NCBI GenBank assembly: GCA_002706985.1
Contig: PAKP01000067.1
Span: forward strand, 1 to 46,561
Direction of reading: 5' to 3'
Source of the DNA: Sneathiella sp.
Lineage (GTDB): Bacteria; Pseudomonadota; Alphaproteobacteria; Sneathiellales; Sneathiellaceae
Length of the DNA: 46,561 nucleotides
Shown: piece after piece, positions 26,028-35,474 of the stretch
Numbering within the stretch: the first letter of the stretch is position 1
How the letters are laid out: each line of letters starts with the position of its first letter
Notes under the pieces: generated by a model
The model's database searches: none
What the model was told of the DNA's origin: nothing
What the model saw: only the letters and a program-made list of their open reading frames with translations
Program-made: the position numbers and the translations under genes

Positions 26028-27590
26028 TTATGTTTTCGACCTCCGTATCGCAAGAAAAGCACCTGTAAGAATAAATATCAGGACCACCAAAACAGGTATT
26101 ATTTCACCATATCGGGAATAAATTGTTCTCTCAGCAAGTGGTAATGGTAATTGTCCATCTATTATGCCTGTGTCGTTGAGTGCAAGTTCTTGTTCAACAC
26201 GGCCATAGGGATCGATTATCGCGGAAATGCCGGTATTCGCGGCGCGGACAACCGGTACGCCCTGTTCAACGGCGCGGGTTTGGGTGATTGCGAAGTGCTG
26301 GTATGGACCTGAGGTGTTGCCGAACCAACCGTCATTTGTAACATTGATGATCCACGAGAAAGCAGTTTGCGGCGCAACTTCCCATGGAAAAGCTATCTCG
26401 TAGCAGATCATCACGCGCGCTGGGGGTAAGCCCGGTACAGACACGACTTTTCGGGCAGATTTGTCCGGCATTGCGAAATCCGACATTTTGTCGAGAGCAG
26501 GAATAATGTCCGTAAGCCCCATTGCAACCATCACGGATCGGAGCGGCATATATTCCCCATATGGGACAAGATGCTGCTTGTCATAAATATCCAGAATATT
26601 GCCTTGTTCTCCCAAAACCTGCAGGCTGTTCCAGTATTGGTTTTTGTCCGGATCGCGGCGCGGTGCGCCGGTTATTAAGGCGCCGCCCGGTGGGACAATC
26701 CTGGCAAGTTCTTTTTGCAGTGTCGGAGCCGTCGTCAGATAGTAGGGTACGGCCGTTTCCGGCCAGATGAGATAGCGGGGCTTTTCTCCTTCCTCAATCA
26801 AGCTGAGGGCGACCAGTTTTTGAAGGTGATCCAGAAGCAGGTCGGGCTTCCATTTGTCGACCTGCTGAATATTGGGTTGAACGAGCCGGATCGGCGCATC
26901 CTCGAAATAGGTAACGGAGGAATTGTAAAGGCGGGCAGCGCCGACGCCATACAGAGCGAGTAGAATTCCGATGCACGCAATCAAAGAAATTCCGGCCGTC
27001 CGCTTAGGCGTTCCTACCTCACCGAACAGAGCGGGAAGGCTCGCGAAAAAAACAGTGAATAGGGTTAATCCATATATTCCGAAATAGGCCGTTGATTGGA
27101 GAACAGGAAGAAACGCGCTCCAGCTATAGCCAACCAGATTCCAGGGAAAACCCGTGAAGATAATACCACGAACATATTCGAAAAGGAGCCAGAAGCCGCT
27201 GAAGACAAAAATCCGGGCGAGGGATTGCGTACGGGTAAGGTGGGTTGCGAGTGTCGCCAAGCCGGAGAGGATTGCCAGAAATGCGGGAAGAACGAGAACC
27301 GGCAAGGGAAGTAAAACGGCGTGGGTTTGTGCATCGATTGTAAAGGCGACGCCAATCCAGTACAGACCGGCAATAAACTGGCCCCACGCAAACCACCAGC
27401 CGACGAGAAAAGCCTGCTTGCGATTATCGACTGAACTCAATATCCAAATGAGTCCGGTAAAACTAACGGGCAGCAGAAATATCAGATTAAGGGGGGGCAG
27501 CGCCGTGGCGACGGCCAGGCCCAACACGAATGCGAGAAGTGATTTCTTATGAAACGAAAGCCCTGAAATCCATCTGTTGACAGCTTTCAT
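26028..27590 (-). CDS. lnt: Apolipoprotein N-acyltransferase
   Basis: A 520-residue inner-membrane enzyme that adds the third acyl chain to bacterial lipoproteins. The N-terminal ~200 residues contain about six hydrophobic helices; the rest is a periplasmic nitrilase-like domain with the catalytic triad: Glu in WPETAVPYY, Lys in YDKQHLVPYGEYMP and Cys in MICYEIAFPW. A last hydrophobic helix (IIPVLVVLIFILTGAFLA) anchors the C terminus. Length and order agree with Lnt. Its start overlaps the corC stop by 4 bp (ATGA), so translation is probably coupled. Confidence 0.96.
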   Translation of the reverse strand: MKAVNRWISGLSFHKKSLLAFVLGLAVATALPPLNLIFLLPVSFTGLIWILSSVDNRKQAFLVGWWFAWGQFIAGLYWIGVAFTIDAQTHAVLLPLPVLVLPAFLAILSGLATLATHLTRTQSLARIFVFSGFWLLFEYVRGIIFTGFPWNLVGYSWSAFLPVLQSTAYFGIYGLTLFTVFFASLPALFGEVGTPKRTAGISLIACIGILLALYGVGAARLYNSSVTYFEDAPIRLVQPNIQQVDKWKPDLLLDHLQKLVALSLIEEGEKPRYLIWPETAVPYYLTTAPTLQKELARIVPPGGALITGAPRRDPDKNQYWNSLQVLGEQGNILDIYDKQHLVPYGEYMPLRSVMVAMGLTDIIPALDKMSDFAMPDKSARKVVSVPGLPPARVMICYEIAFPWEVAPQTAFSWIINVTNDGWFGNTSGPYQHFAITQTRAVEQGVPVVRAANTGISAIIDPYGRVEQELALNDTGIIDGQLPLPLAERTIYSRYGEIIPVLVVLIFILTGAFLAIRRSKT

Positions 27591-28507
27591 TCATCCTCGC
27601 CCAAGTCAGGAGAGCGTCGATGAATTCGGACCTTTTTCACCTTTCTTGGGTCAGCATCAATAATCTCGAAATCAAGTCCGTCGGAGTGGGAAATGATTTC
27701 TCCGCGCGCCGGAATCTGGCCGGCTAACTGGAAAACGAGCCCACCAACAGTATCCACTTCCTCATCTTCATCTTCAGGGAGCAGGTCGACTTCGAGCAGC
27801 GCTTCCAGTTCTTCAATCGACGCGCGGGCATCGACTTCAAGCATCCCATTGGGTGCGACGACAATCAGCGGGCCTTCCTGCTCGTCATGCTCGTCTTCGA
27901 TATCGCCGACAATTTCCTCGACGAGATCCTCAATCGTCACCAGGCCATCAATGCCGCCATATTCATCCACGACTGTTGCCATATGAATATGCGTCGCGCG
28001 CATTTTTAGCAAAAGGTCGGGAACGGACATGGAGGGCGGCACAAAAAGGACTTCGCGGCGAAATTTCTGCCAGTCACCATGATCCTTTTCTCCCCAAAAA
28101 TTAATCAGGTCCTTGATGTGAAACATGCCGGTAACATTATCCAGTGTCTCACTGAAGACTGGCATGCGGGAATGGCTAGTTTCCTTGAAACGTTCTACCA
28201 CCTGATCCAGAGTTGAGCTCGCAGAAATCGCCTCAATGTCAGCGCGGGGGACCATCACGTCACTAATGCTGAGTTCACTGAAACTCAGGATGTTGGTCAG
28301 CATCAGCTTTTCCGACGCGTTGATGGATTGTTCCGGATCGTCATGTTCTTCGATCAGCTCTTCCAGAGTTGAACGAACGCTTCCTTCTGACTGCTGCCCA
28401 ATACCCAAAACGCGCTTGAGGACATGTAAAACGCCATTTGAAGGCTTTTGCGTTGTCGGTTCTTCCGGGTTTTCGGAAAGAACGTCACTCGACACATTAT
28501 CGGTCAT
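27587..28507 (-). CDS. corC: CorC/HlyC-type protein with CBS pair
   Basis: A 306-residue protein without membrane helices: a charged N terminus, two CBS domains (about 80-210; VMVPRADIEAISASSTLDQV, VVDEYGGIDGLVTIEDLVEE) and a C-terminal CorC_HlyC domain (VDTVGGLVFQLAGQIPARGE). CBS domains bind adenine nucleotides; the family is linked to Mg/Co export, and older annotation calls it haemolysin. It starts 2 bp after ybeY and overlaps lnt, matching the ybeZ-ybeY-ybeX-lnt order known in E. coli, where this gene is ybeX. Confidence 0.93.
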   Translation of the reverse strand: MTDNVSSDVLSENPEEPTTQKPSNGVLHVLKRVLGIGQQSEGSVRSTLEELIEEHDDPEQSINASEKLMLTNILSFSELSISDVMVPRADIEAISASSTLDQVVERFKETSHSRMPVFSETLDNVTGMFHIKDLINFWGEKDHGDWQKFRREVLFVPPSMSVPDLLLKMRATHIHMATVVDEYGGIDGLVTIEDLVEEIVGDIEDEHDEQEGPLIVVAPNGMLEVDARASIEELEALLEVDLLPEDEDEEVDTVGGLVFQLAGQIPARGEIISHSDGLDFEIIDADPRKVKKVRIHRRSPDLGEDE

Positions 28508-28509
28508 AG

Positions 28510-29082
28510 TCAGTCAAGGGTCTCCTGTCGCGGCGAGTCAGAAACTTCATAGGGATTAGAGATATGTAGGCTTTCCAATATCATGATTTCAAGATTTTCC
28601 ATCTCTTCCGCCTCATTTTCTTCCATATGGTCAAATCCGGCAAGATGTAAAACGCCATGCGCGATCAAATGCGCCGTATGACTCCATATATCCTTGTTTT
28701 GCGCTTTCGCCTCGCGCACCATTGTTTCATGCGCAAGGACGATGTCACCCAGTAATAACGGCTCTGACATTTTAGTCGCATTTGCAAGTTCAATCTGATC
28801 GAGTGGCGTATCGGGAAAAGACAATACATTTGTGGGCTGGTCTTTGCCTCGATAGTCGCGGTTCAACTCCCGAACCTGGGCGTCATCACTGAAAAGAAGA
28901 CTTATTTCGACAACTGGCATAATGTCGCAATCAAGAAGGGACAGATTCATCTTCCCGCATATACTCTCCAGTGCGCACTGGACGACCACTTCCGCCTTCT
29001 GTTCGATGGCCGGGACGAGATTACGCCATGAATCATCCTGAAAGCTGATGGCAAGATCAAGAGAGAAGGGGAGCTCGATCAT
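28510..29082 (-). CDS. ybeY: Endoribonuclease YbeY (rRNA maturation factor)
   Basis: A 190-residue zinc-dependent enzyme acting in 16S rRNA 3'-end maturation and ribosome quality control. The zinc site HLIAHGVLHLAGFDHME (HGxLHLxGxDH) is intact, as is the NRDYRGKDQPTNVLSFP segment. The start at 29082 (MIELPFSLDL) is taken because phoH ends only 8 bases upstream; the open frame continues into phoH but without a supported start. It lies between phoH and corC, the usual arrangement. Confidence 0.93.
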   Translation of the reverse strand: MIELPFSLDLAISFQDDSWRNLVPAIEQKAEVVVQCALESICGKMNLSLLDCDIMPVVEISLLFSDDAQVRELNRDYRGKDQPTNVLSFPDTPLDQIELANATKMSEPLLLGDIVLAHETMVREAKAQNKDIWSHTAHLIAHGVLHLAGFDHMEENEAEEMENLEIMILESLHISNPYEVSDSPRQETLD

Positions 29083-29089
29083 CAACAGG

Positions 29090-30130
29090 TTATGGTTTAC
29101 GCGCTTTGAGGGCGAGCTGCTTTTCCCTGTCATGTTCCCCATAGGCGCGGACAATGCGGGTGACCAGCGGATGCCTGACAACATCGGATTCTCCGAAATT
29201 GATAAAGTCCACGCCCTTCACACCTTGCAGGATGTCAACGGCTTCATGCAGGCCAGACCGCATGCCAAGGGGCAGGTCAATCTGGCTGAGATCTCCGGTG
29301 ACGGCCATGCGGGAATTCTCACCCATCCGGGTCAACAGCATTTTCATCTGTACCGGGGTCGTATTCTGGGCCTCATCCAGAATGATCGCAGCGTTTGACA
29401 GCGTACGCCCGCGCATGAAGGCGAGAGCCGCAACCTCAATCTCTCCATTCTCCAGCCGTTTGACGACCTCTTCGGCCGGTAGCATGTCATAGAGAGCATC
29501 ATAAAGCGGTCTCAGGTAAGGGTCGATCTTGTCGCGCATATCGCCGGGCAGAAAGCCGAGCTTTTCACCGGCCTCCACAGCAGGGCGCGCCAGGATGAGC
29601 CGGTCTACTTTATTCTCGATCAGCATCGCAACGGCGTTGGCCACGGCGAGATAGGTTTTACCTGTTCCTGCAGGTCCGAGACCGAAGACGAGTTCATGCG
29701 TCCGAAGTGATTTGACGTAAACGGCCTGATTGGTGGAACGGGGTGTAATCCGCCGCCGCTTTGTGACGATCATATCTGCCCCGCCTGAGACGGATCCGCG
29801 ACTGCCATCTTGCGCAGGTGCATCGCCCGCCATTCGAATGGCGCCGTCGACTTCACCTTCCGTCACATCCAGCCCCTTCTTTAGCCGTTCGTATAAATCC
29901 ATCAGAACGGTTTTGGCCGTCGCCTGCGCTGTTTTGGACCCCGAAACCGCCATTTTGTTTCCGCGGGACGCAACGGAGACATCCAGCGCCTGTTCAATCC
30001 GCGCGAGATACCGATCATGCTCCCCCACAAGCTGAGCCAGGAGATGATTGTCATCAAATTCGAGAATGGTTGCGTTGTTCTTGTCTGTGTCGGGTTTCAG
30101 TGTTTTAGAACTCGTTTGATTTTTAGCCAC
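29090..30130 (-). CDS. PhoH-family ATPase (YbeZ type)
   Basis: A 346-residue protein. The N-terminal third has a KH-like/charged part (VGEHDRYLARIEQALDV), and the ATPase domain has Walker A GPAGTGKTYLA (about 172-182), Walker B AAIILDEAQN and the VTGDLSQIDLP motif. It works with YbeY in RNA metabolism in other bacteria; the exact role is not settled. The gene follows miaB by 8 bp and precedes ybeY by 7, so the run is one transcription unit. Confidence 0.93.
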   Translation of the reverse strand: MAKNQTSSKTLKPDTDKNNATILEFDDNHLLAQLVGEHDRYLARIEQALDVSVASRGNKMAVSGSKTAQATAKTVLMDLYERLKKGLDVTEGEVDGAIRMAGDAPAQDGSRGSVSGGADMIVTKRRRITPRSTNQAVYVKSLRTHELVFGLGPAGTGKTYLAVANAVAMLIENKVDRLILARPAVEAGEKLGFLPGDMRDKIDPYLRPLYDALYDMLPAEEVVKRLENGEIEVAALAFMRGRTLSNAAIILDEAQNTTPVQMKMLLTRMGENSRMAVTGDLSQIDLPLGMRSGLHEAVDILQGVKGVDFINFGESDVVRHPLVTRIVRAYGEHDREKQLALKARKP

Positions 30131-30138
30131 ATTTGTTC

Positions 30139-31500
30139 CTATGCCGCATCAGCGACACTACCGGGTTTCAGTTCGCCACGCAGAGAGTTCGCATTTCCCT
30201 CTTGTACGATGACAGTTGCAATGCGCCCAATCCGATGCGCGGGAGAGGGTACGAAAACGGACTGCATATAGGGGCTGCGACCAACGATTTGTCCCTCGCG
30301 TTTTCCCTCGCGTTCCAGCAAGACGTCGATTTCCCGTCCGACAAAGGATTGATTATAGGCAAGCTGCTGTTCATTCAGCAATGCCTGCAGCCGCGCCAGC
30401 CTTTCGGATTTTACGGCCTCATCAATCATTTCGCTTTCCAGCCCTGCAGCAGGCGTGCCGGGACGCGGGCTGTATTTAAAGCTGTAGGCCTGCGCATATT
30501 TGACATCCCGGACGAGTTGAAGGGTATCTTCGAAGTCCTGGTCTGTTTCGCCGGGGAAACCGACGATAAAATCACCGGAAAGCGCCAGATCCGGCTGATA
30601 ATGCCGTAATTTGTCAATAATTCGCCGATATTCATCCGCCGTGTGGCGCCGGTTCATCGCCGCCAGAATACGATCGGATCCCGCCTGAACGGGCAAATGA
30701 AGATATGGCATCAGACTATCGACATCGCGATGCGCTTTGCACAACTCCTCTGTCATTTCCAGGGGATGGGAAGTTGTATACCGCAGGCGCTCCAGCCCCT
30801 CGATCTCGGCGAGCTGATATATTAATCCTGCGAGGGTGACCGGTTTTCCATCAGCGCCTTCGCCATGATATGCATTCACATTCTGACCCAGTAACGTGAT
30901 CTCCCGTGTGCCGCCGGCGATCATACGCTTCGCTTCAGTAACAATCGAAGCAACGGGACGGGAGAATTCAGCACCGCGGGTGTATGGGACAACACAGAAT
31001 GCGCAGAACTTGTCACACCCTTCCTGTACTGTCAGGAACGCGCTCAGGTTGGTATCGATTGCCTCTTTGGGTAAATGATCGAACTTGGGCTCCACCGGAA
31101 AATCGGTATCCAGGATATGGCCTACCCCCCGATTTGCTTCGGCTACCATTTGAGGCAGGTTATGATAGGACTGTGGCCCGAAAACCATGTCGACAAAAGG
31201 GGCACGTTTCATGATCTCGGCCCCTTCGGCCTGGGCAACACAACCGGCGACGGCGATGATCATATCGCCCTCGTTGCGGGACTGCCTTCCTTCGCGTGTT
31301 TTGCGCAAGCGACCCAGCTCCGAAAAAGTTTTCTCGGAGGCTTTCTCGCGGATATGACAGGTGTTCAGGATCGCCATGTCTGCGCTCGCGGGTTTATCTG
31401 TCAGGGTGTAGCCTAGGGGTGCCATCAGGTCTGCCATACGGGCCGAATCATACACATTCATCTGGCAGCCATATGTTGAAATATAGAGTTTTTTGCTCAC
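30139..31500 (-). CDS. miaB: tRNA-2-methylthio-N6-dimethylallyladenosine synthase
   Basis: A 453-residue radical-SAM methylthiotransferase modifying A37 of tRNAs that read UNN codons. The N-terminal UPF0004 domain holds three Cys of the auxiliary [4Fe-4S] cluster (YGCQMN, NTCHIRE, AGCVAQ). The radical-SAM motif is [15 protein letters not shown], and a TRAM domain ends the protein ([15 protein letters not shown]). Length fits MiaB. It needs SAM made by MetK. A 161-bp gap separates it from the acyltransferase gene, and phoH follows 8 bp later. Confidence 0.96.
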   Translation of the reverse strand: MSKKLYISTYGCQMNVYDSARMADLMAPLGYTLTDKPASADMAILNTCHIREKASEKTFSELGRLRKTREGRQSRNEGDMIIAVAGCVAQAEGAEIMKRAPFVDMVFGPQSYHNLPQMVAEANRGVGHILDTDFPVEPKFDHLPKEAIDTNLSAFLTVQEGCDKFCAFCVVPYTRGAEFSRPVASIVTEAKRMIAGGTREITLLGQNVNAYHGEGADGKPVTLAGLIYQLAEIEGLERLRYTTSHPLEMTEELCKAHRDVDSLMPYLHLPVQAGSDRILAAMNRRHTADEYRRIIDKLRHYQPDLALSGDFIVGFPGETDQDFEDTLQLVRDVKYAQAYSFKYSPRPGTPAAGLESEMIDEAVKSERLARLQALLNEQQLAYNQSFVGREIDVLLEREGKREGQIVGRSPYMQSVFVPSPAHRIGRIATVIVQEGNANSLRGELKPGSVADAA

Positions 31501-31661
31501 GCTTTCTCGTCAACCTCGTCGAAATTCAAGGGCTCACCCGTGGATATGAAAACCGTTCCATATCATGATTAAATTAGCAGTTATATGACAAATAGAGAAG
31601 CCCGGGATGCAATTCACGGGAAAAATGGAAAAAATCACCTGAATCGGCGAATTTGTAACGA

Positions 31662-32450
31662 TCAAGGCTCTTCCCGTCCAGTCAGAGCGCGGCTCAGGCT
31701 TTTAGCGATGGTAAGCTGACAGTCGCTCGCCATGGTTTTCCGAGAATCATAGTCATCGATTGTTACAGGCTTATGGAACCGTAATTCCGCTGTAATCGTT
31801 CCGCGTTTCAGAAGGGACCAGACATGACCGAGCAATTCTTCGTCTCCGACCCAGGCGACAATACCCATGGTGCCACGAGTAAGCGGAATTCCATTTAAGC
31901 GGCTGTAGGCGATCGTTACCGGCTGGACCATCAGGTGATGGCCGTTTATTTCCCGCTCCGCCAGCCCAAAGTAGGCGCTTTTGAAATTCTGGATGATGAT
32001 TCCGTTCGATGACGTACCTTCGGGGAAAAGGAACAGATTGTCACCATTCTCCAGATGTTCTTGCATTTCCCCTTTATGCCCCTTGATCGCGGGCCGGGTG
32101 CGCTCAATAAAGATTGTCTGCTGAAGTTTCGAAATGGCGCCGACGAGGGGATACCCTTCAACCTCTTTCTTGGCAACGAAGCTCCCCTGCATGATTTTTC
32201 CGATCACCGGAATATCGAGCCAGGAAATATGATTGATCACGAATAATGTAGGCCGCTGGGTTTCGATCTCTCCGGAAACAATGACTTTGACCCTCACAAG
32301 CCAGCACAGGCCCGCATGATAAACTTGCGGGATATAATATCGATGCTGCTTGAAGAACAAGAGGATCGTAATTTGTACAGCCACCAGTATTGCCGTCCAA
32401 AGAAGGACGGCAAACACGGTGATAATGGGTCTGATATTACTCATAAACAA
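31662..32450 (-). CDS. 1-acyl-sn-glycerol-3-phosphate acyltransferase family protein
   Basis: A 262-residue PlsC/LPLAT-superfamily acyltransferase. The catalytic HX4D motif is NHISWLDIPV, and FLFPEGTSSNG is the second conserved block. One N-terminal hydrophobic helix (about 8-30) anchors it to the inner membrane. Its substrate is probably lysophosphatidate, or lyso-ornithine lipid as in OlsA; the sequence does not decide. No olsB partner is adjacent. It follows fur by 26 bp in the order fur-plsC-miaB shared by many alphaproteobacteria. A second start at codon 3 (MSNIRP) is possible. Confidence 0.88.
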   Translation of the reverse strand: MFMSNIRPIITVFAVLLWTAILVAVQITILLFFKQHRYYIPQVYHAGLCWLVRVKVIVSGEIETQRPTLFVINHISWLDIPVIGKIMQGSFVAKKEVEGYPLVGAISKLQQTIFIERTRPAIKGHKGEMQEHLENGDNLFLFPEGTSSNGIIIQNFKSAYFGLAEREINGHHLMVQPVTIAYSRLNGIPLTRGTMGIVAWVGDEELLGHVWSLLKRGTITAELRFHKPVTIDDYDSRKTMASDCQLTIAKSLSRALTGREEP

Positions 32451-32476
32451 TGTCGCATGTTACTGCGATCCATTCA

Positions 32477-32959
32477 TCAACTTTTCTTGCTGTGAGCTGT
32501 CTGTTTTATGTTCACGACAGATTCTTCAGGCGGGACATCGGCCATCGCGGTTTTTGACAATGGCTTCCCATACAGTTCAAGTCGATGATCAATCAACTCA
32601 AAGCCAAGCTCCTTGGCAATCTTTGTCTGCAGATCCTCGATCTGTTCACTGGTGAACTCAATCACCTGGCCGGTTTGAACATTGATCAGGTGATCATGAT
32701 GCTCATCGGATACTTCTTCATAACGGGCCCGGCCATCACCAAAATCATGGCGCTCCAATATGCCGTTTTCTTCAAACATGCGTACGGTACGGTAAACGGT
32801 AGAAATACTGATGGTGTCGTCCAGGTCCGACGCTCGCTTATACACAAGTTCTACGTCCGGATGGTCTTGCGATTCAGATAAAACGCGCGCAATAACGCGG
32901 CGCTGCTCTGTCATTCGAAGGCCCTTGTCTAGGCAGATCTGTTCCAGGCGAGTAGGCAT
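32477..32959 (-). CDS. fur: Fur/Mur-family metalloregulator
   Basis: A 160-residue Fur-family repressor distinct from the irr gene. The winged helix shows RMTEQRRVIARVL and SISTVYRTVRMFEENG; the metal site has DEHHDHLINVQTG (HHDH) and the E/H residues of the dimer domain. It lacks the CxxC pairs of the structural-zinc Fur proteins, as usual in alphaproteobacteria, where this orthologue often works as the manganese regulator Mur. Which metal it senses cannot be told here. It lies 93 bp after mucR and 26 bp before the acyltransferase. Confidence 0.92.
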   Translation of the reverse strand: MPTRLEQICLDKGLRMTEQRRVIARVLSESQDHPDVELVYKRASDLDDTISISTVYRTVRMFEENGILERHDFGDGRARYEEVSDEHHDHLINVQTGQVIEFTSEQIEDLQTKIAKELGFELIDHRLELYGKPLSKTAMADVPPEESVVNIKQTAHSKKS

Positions 32960-32980
32960 ACGATCCTCAATATAGTCTAA

Positions 32981-33008
32981 TGGCTGCTGTCACTCCCGTC
33001 AGCAACCA
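32981..33008 (-). terminator. Hairpin between mucR and fur
   Basis: Minus-strand TGGTTGCTG and CAGCAGCCA form a 9-bp stem (one G-U) with a 10-nt loop, 45 bases after the mucR stop. TTAGACTATATT follows rather than a U-run; it may slow read-through into fur or act as an operator. Confidence 0.4.
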
Positions 33009-33052
33009 TGATTTTATACAAATAATTTTTCTTGGGCCAGCGAAAGTAAAAA

Positions 33053-33469
33053 TTACTTGCTTTGCGCTTTTTTGCGGCGGGTTCCCAGGCCAATTTTTTT
33101 GGCCAGGTTTCGACGTTGTTCCGCATAATTAGGAGCGACCATCGGATAGTCTGCCGGAAGGTTCCAGCGCTCGCGATATTCCTCAGGTGTCATGTCGTAA
33201 GAGGTTTTAAGATGCCTTTTCAGCATTTTCAGCTTCTTCCCGTCCTCAAGGCAGATTATATAATCCGGATGGACGGACTTGCGGACCGCGACAACGGGTT
33301 CCGGCTTTTCTTCTTCTTCCGACATTTCGCCGACAGTAGAGAGAGTCGCATAAACATCCTTGATCAAGGTCGATATTTCCCCGGCCCCGACGGGGTTACG
33401 CGATAAATGGGACGTCACAATGTCCGTTGTCAGAGCGAGAAGTTCAAGCTTTTCAATTTTCTCAGACAT
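33053..33469 (-). CDS. mucR: MucR/Ros-family transcriptional regulator
   Basis: A 138-residue regulator of the Ros/MucR family. The C-terminal zinc-finger region contains YIICLEDGKKLKMLKRHLK followed by YDMTPEEYRERWNLPADYP and NYAEQRRNLAKKIGLG. The first CxxC of the classic Cys2His2 finger is reduced to a single Cys (ICLEDGK) and the second His is replaced, as in MucR proteins that fold without complete zinc coordination. It is a histone-like or repressor protein for AT-rich promoters, controlling exopolysaccharide, motility and cell-cycle genes in related bacteria. The start at 33469 (MSEKIEKLEL) is backed by GGAGG 10 nt upstream. The upstream region is very AT-rich with a repeated 9-mer. 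Confidence 0.92.
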   Translation of the reverse strand: MSEKIEKLELLALTTDIVTSHLSRNPVGAGEISTLIKDVYATLSTVGEMSEEEEKPEPVVAVRKSVHPDYIICLEDGKKLKMLKRHLKTSYDMTPEEYRERWNLPADYPMVAPNYAEQRRNLAKKIGLGTRRKKAQSK

Positions 33470-33567
33470 TGTGAACAAACCTCCATAAAAATTGAATGTC
33501 ATATAGTGTATAGTCAATATATGTTCAGAAATGGAATGTAAAATAGAATAAATAAAAAAAAGTTCGT

Positions 33568-33594
33568 AAATTAACGATTATCTCGAAATTAACG
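33568..33594. repeat. Direct repeats upstream of mucR
   Basis: AAATTAACG occurs twice, starting at 33568 and 33586, 18 bp apart (close to two helical turns), inside an AT-rich stretch between rimI and mucR. MucR/Ros proteins bind AT-rich DNA and often control their own gene, so this may be an operator. Confidence 0.35.
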
Positions 33595-33614
33595 TTTATT
33601 TACCTTTTTATAGG

Positions 33615-34073
33615 TTAAAGCGACCGTTTCATCATAAGGGCGTCTTCATATCCTGCATCATGATTGTAATAATTTGGTCGCCGCCCGGATTCTATAAAAC
33701 CCTTTGATGTATAAAGGCGCTGTGCAGGAATATTTTCAGCTCCAACTTCCAGATACAGAAACGTTGCTTTGTTCTGACGTAAATAATGGAAACCCTTTTC
33801 CAGAAGCTGGCCAGCTAATCCTTTCTCGCGATAGGCAGGCAGTGTTCCCAGAGTCAAGATTTCCGCTTCATCGATGATCTGCCGGTACAGGGCGATCGCA
33901 ACGGGCTGGTCGGCGAGGCTAAGTACTTCAAGAACCGTCCCTGGTACTCCAAATGCTGAAATGAAGTCAGATTCGCTCCATCCAGGCTTAAAGCACTGAC
34001 CATGTATGGCGGCTGCGAGTGGCGTGGCGGAAACTGTTTTGAAAAACTCTGCTGAAATATCGCTTTCCTGCAT
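33615..34073 (-). CDS. rimI: Ribosomal-protein-alanine N-acetyltransferase
   Basis: A 152-residue GNAT acetyltransferase, normally acetylating the N terminus of ribosomal protein S18. The acetyl-CoA site is LGTLPAYREKGLAGQLLEKG; YLEVGAENIPAQRLYTSKGF and the C-terminal GRRPNYY are typical of RimI. ATG at 34073 has GAGGATCCA upstream; the same frame continues into tsaB but without a supported start. It lies 7 bp after tsaB, the usual pairing. Confidence 0.9.
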   Translation of the reverse strand: MQESDISAEFFKTVSATPLAAAIHGQCFKPGWSESDFISAFGVPGTVLEVLSLADQPVAIALYRQIIDEAEILTLGTLPAYREKGLAGQLLEKGFHYLRQNKATFLYLEVGAENIPAQRLYTSKGFIESGRRPNYYNHDAGYEDALMMKRSL

Positions 34074-34080
34074 TGGATCC

Positions 34081-34788
34081 TCATGGGCTGATAACCGGAC
34101 TTCGCCCACCAGGTAATTTGGCATCGGGCGCGCGCAGATAAAGAGGCGCGGGCGGTGAAGAATTTGGAGGAGGCATGCCGCGCCCAAGCGCGATGCGGGC
34201 GACATGTATAGCATCCGGATCTTCGTCCAGTTCAAGCAACTGGTACCTTGTTTTATCAAATCCGGACTGGCCGCTGAGCAGGATGCCACCTGAGCCGACA
34301 ATGACGGCCTTTTCTAGTCCTGTTGAGGCAAGTGCCGTCCCTATTTTACAGGCCTTCGGAGGTGAAAGCGGTGATATGACGCCGTTGCTGGTATTCACTT
34401 TGAAACTTTGCAAGTAAATTTCTCCCCGCCTTGCATCCGCGGTTGCAATCACGGGGCGATCCTCGGCCATTTCCTTGGGCACTGTCGCCGCCAGCGCCTC
34501 CAGTGTTGTGACGCCGACAAGCGGCTTTCGCGCAGCGAGAGACATGCCGCGCGCTGCCGCTAGCCCTATTCTGAGCCCGGTAAAGGTTCCCGGGCCAACC
34601 GTAACCGCAATCAGGTCCATGTCCGCATAGGAGAACCCGGCACCGTTCATTAAATCCTCAATCATCGGGATCAAGGTTTCTGCATGGCCCCGGCGTCGCT
34701 TTTCATGACCATGTGCAAGGACGTCATGATTGTCCATAATGGCGACAGAACAGGCATTGAGCGCCGTATCAAACGCCAGTATCTTCAT
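34081..34788 (-). CDS. tsaB: tRNA N6-threonylcarbamoyladenosine biosynthesis protein TsaB
   Basis: A 235-residue protein of the ASKHA fold (KILAFDTALNACSVAI, VTVGPGTFTGLRIGLAAARG), the inactive paralogue of TsaD that acts as its scaffold in making t6A37 of tRNAs. ADARRGEIYLQSF is also typical. Length normal. It is followed at once by rimI, as commonly seen. Divergent from the dipeptidase gene across 92 bp. Confidence 0.93.
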   Translation of the reverse strand: MKILAFDTALNACSVAIMDNHDVLAHGHEKRRRGHAETLIPMIEDLMNGAGFSYADMDLIAVTVGPGTFTGLRIGLAAARGMSLAARKPLVGVTTLEALAATVPKEMAEDRPVIATADARRGEIYLQSFKVNTSNGVISPLSPPKACKIGTALASTGLEKAVIVGSGGILLSGQSGFDKTRYQLLELDEDPDAIHVARIALGRGMPPPNSSPPAPLYLRAPDAKLPGGRSPVISP

Positions 34789-34880
34789 AACATTGCCTTC
34801 CGTAGTTGCGCCATGTAGGGTCTCGGTGAGGTCAGAGTGTTACGCCCAATGTTGCGTGAATTCAAGTAAACAGGTTTGAA

Positions 34881-35459
34881 ATGTCCCTGAATGAGAGTTT
34901 AACGGAAATTACTCCGGCAGAATTCGACGTCGAGCTCGATCTGCGATATGCGACGGCAAATAATTTTACCGGCGCACCCGTCTATCAGAGGGGAGCCTGT
35001 TTCCTGCTTCAGGAATCCGCTGAAAAACTGAAACACGCAATAGATCTCGCTGGAGATCTGGAGTTGAGATTCAAGATATTTGACGGGTTTCGCCCGACAG
35101 AGGCCGTGCAAGCCTTGTGGGATCACACCCCGAATGCGGATTTTCTCTCACATCCTTCCAACGGCTCCCCGCATTCACGCGGGGCGGCGATTGACCTGAC
35201 ACTCATTGATCGCAACGGACAGGAACTTGAAATGGGAACTGACTTTGATGCAATGACCCCGACATCCTTTCATGGCGCGCGGGATATATCGGCGGAAGCC
35301 CAACGCAACCGTGCTATCCTGCTCGGCCTGATGACGGCGGCAGGTTGGGATTTTTATCAGAATGAATGGTGGCATTACCAATTGTTTAAACCGCGTCGAT
35401 ATCCTACTCTTTCGGACAAGGCGGCGGGCAGCCGGATGATGGAAAAGCCCGGAGTATAA
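34881..35459 (+). CDS. D-alanyl-D-alanine dipeptidase (VanX/DdpX family)
   Basis: A 192-residue zinc peptidase of family M15D. Zinc ligands H98 and D105 (SPHSRGAAIDL) and H165 (NEWWHYQL), the catalytic base E162, and R71 (DGFRPTEAV) are all present. There is no signal peptide, so it acts in the cytoplasm, cleaving free D-Ala-D-Ala: in E. coli for turnover of peptidoglycan peptides in stationary phase, in vancomycin-resistant strains to remove the drug target. No VanH/VanA genes are nearby, so cell-wall recycling is the better reading. The polysaccharide deacetylase gene follows in the same direction, 15 bp away. Confidence 0.9.
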   Translation: MSLNESLTEITPAEFDVELDLRYATANNFTGAPVYQRGACFLLQESAEKLKHAIDLAGDLELRFKIFDGFRPTEAVQALWDHTPNADFLSHPSNGSPHSRGAAIDLTLIDRNGQELEMGTDFDAMTPTSFHGARDISAEAQRNRAILLGLMTAAGWDFYQNEWWHYQLFKPRRYPTLSDKAAGSRMMEKPGV

Positions 35460-35474
35460 GAGGCGAGTTGAGGA

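Noticed and set aside
34881..35459. Vancomycin-resistance vanX
   Set aside because: No vanH, vanA/D-type ligase or vanRS nearby, and the organism is Gram-negative; cell-wall recycling DdpX is the better reading.
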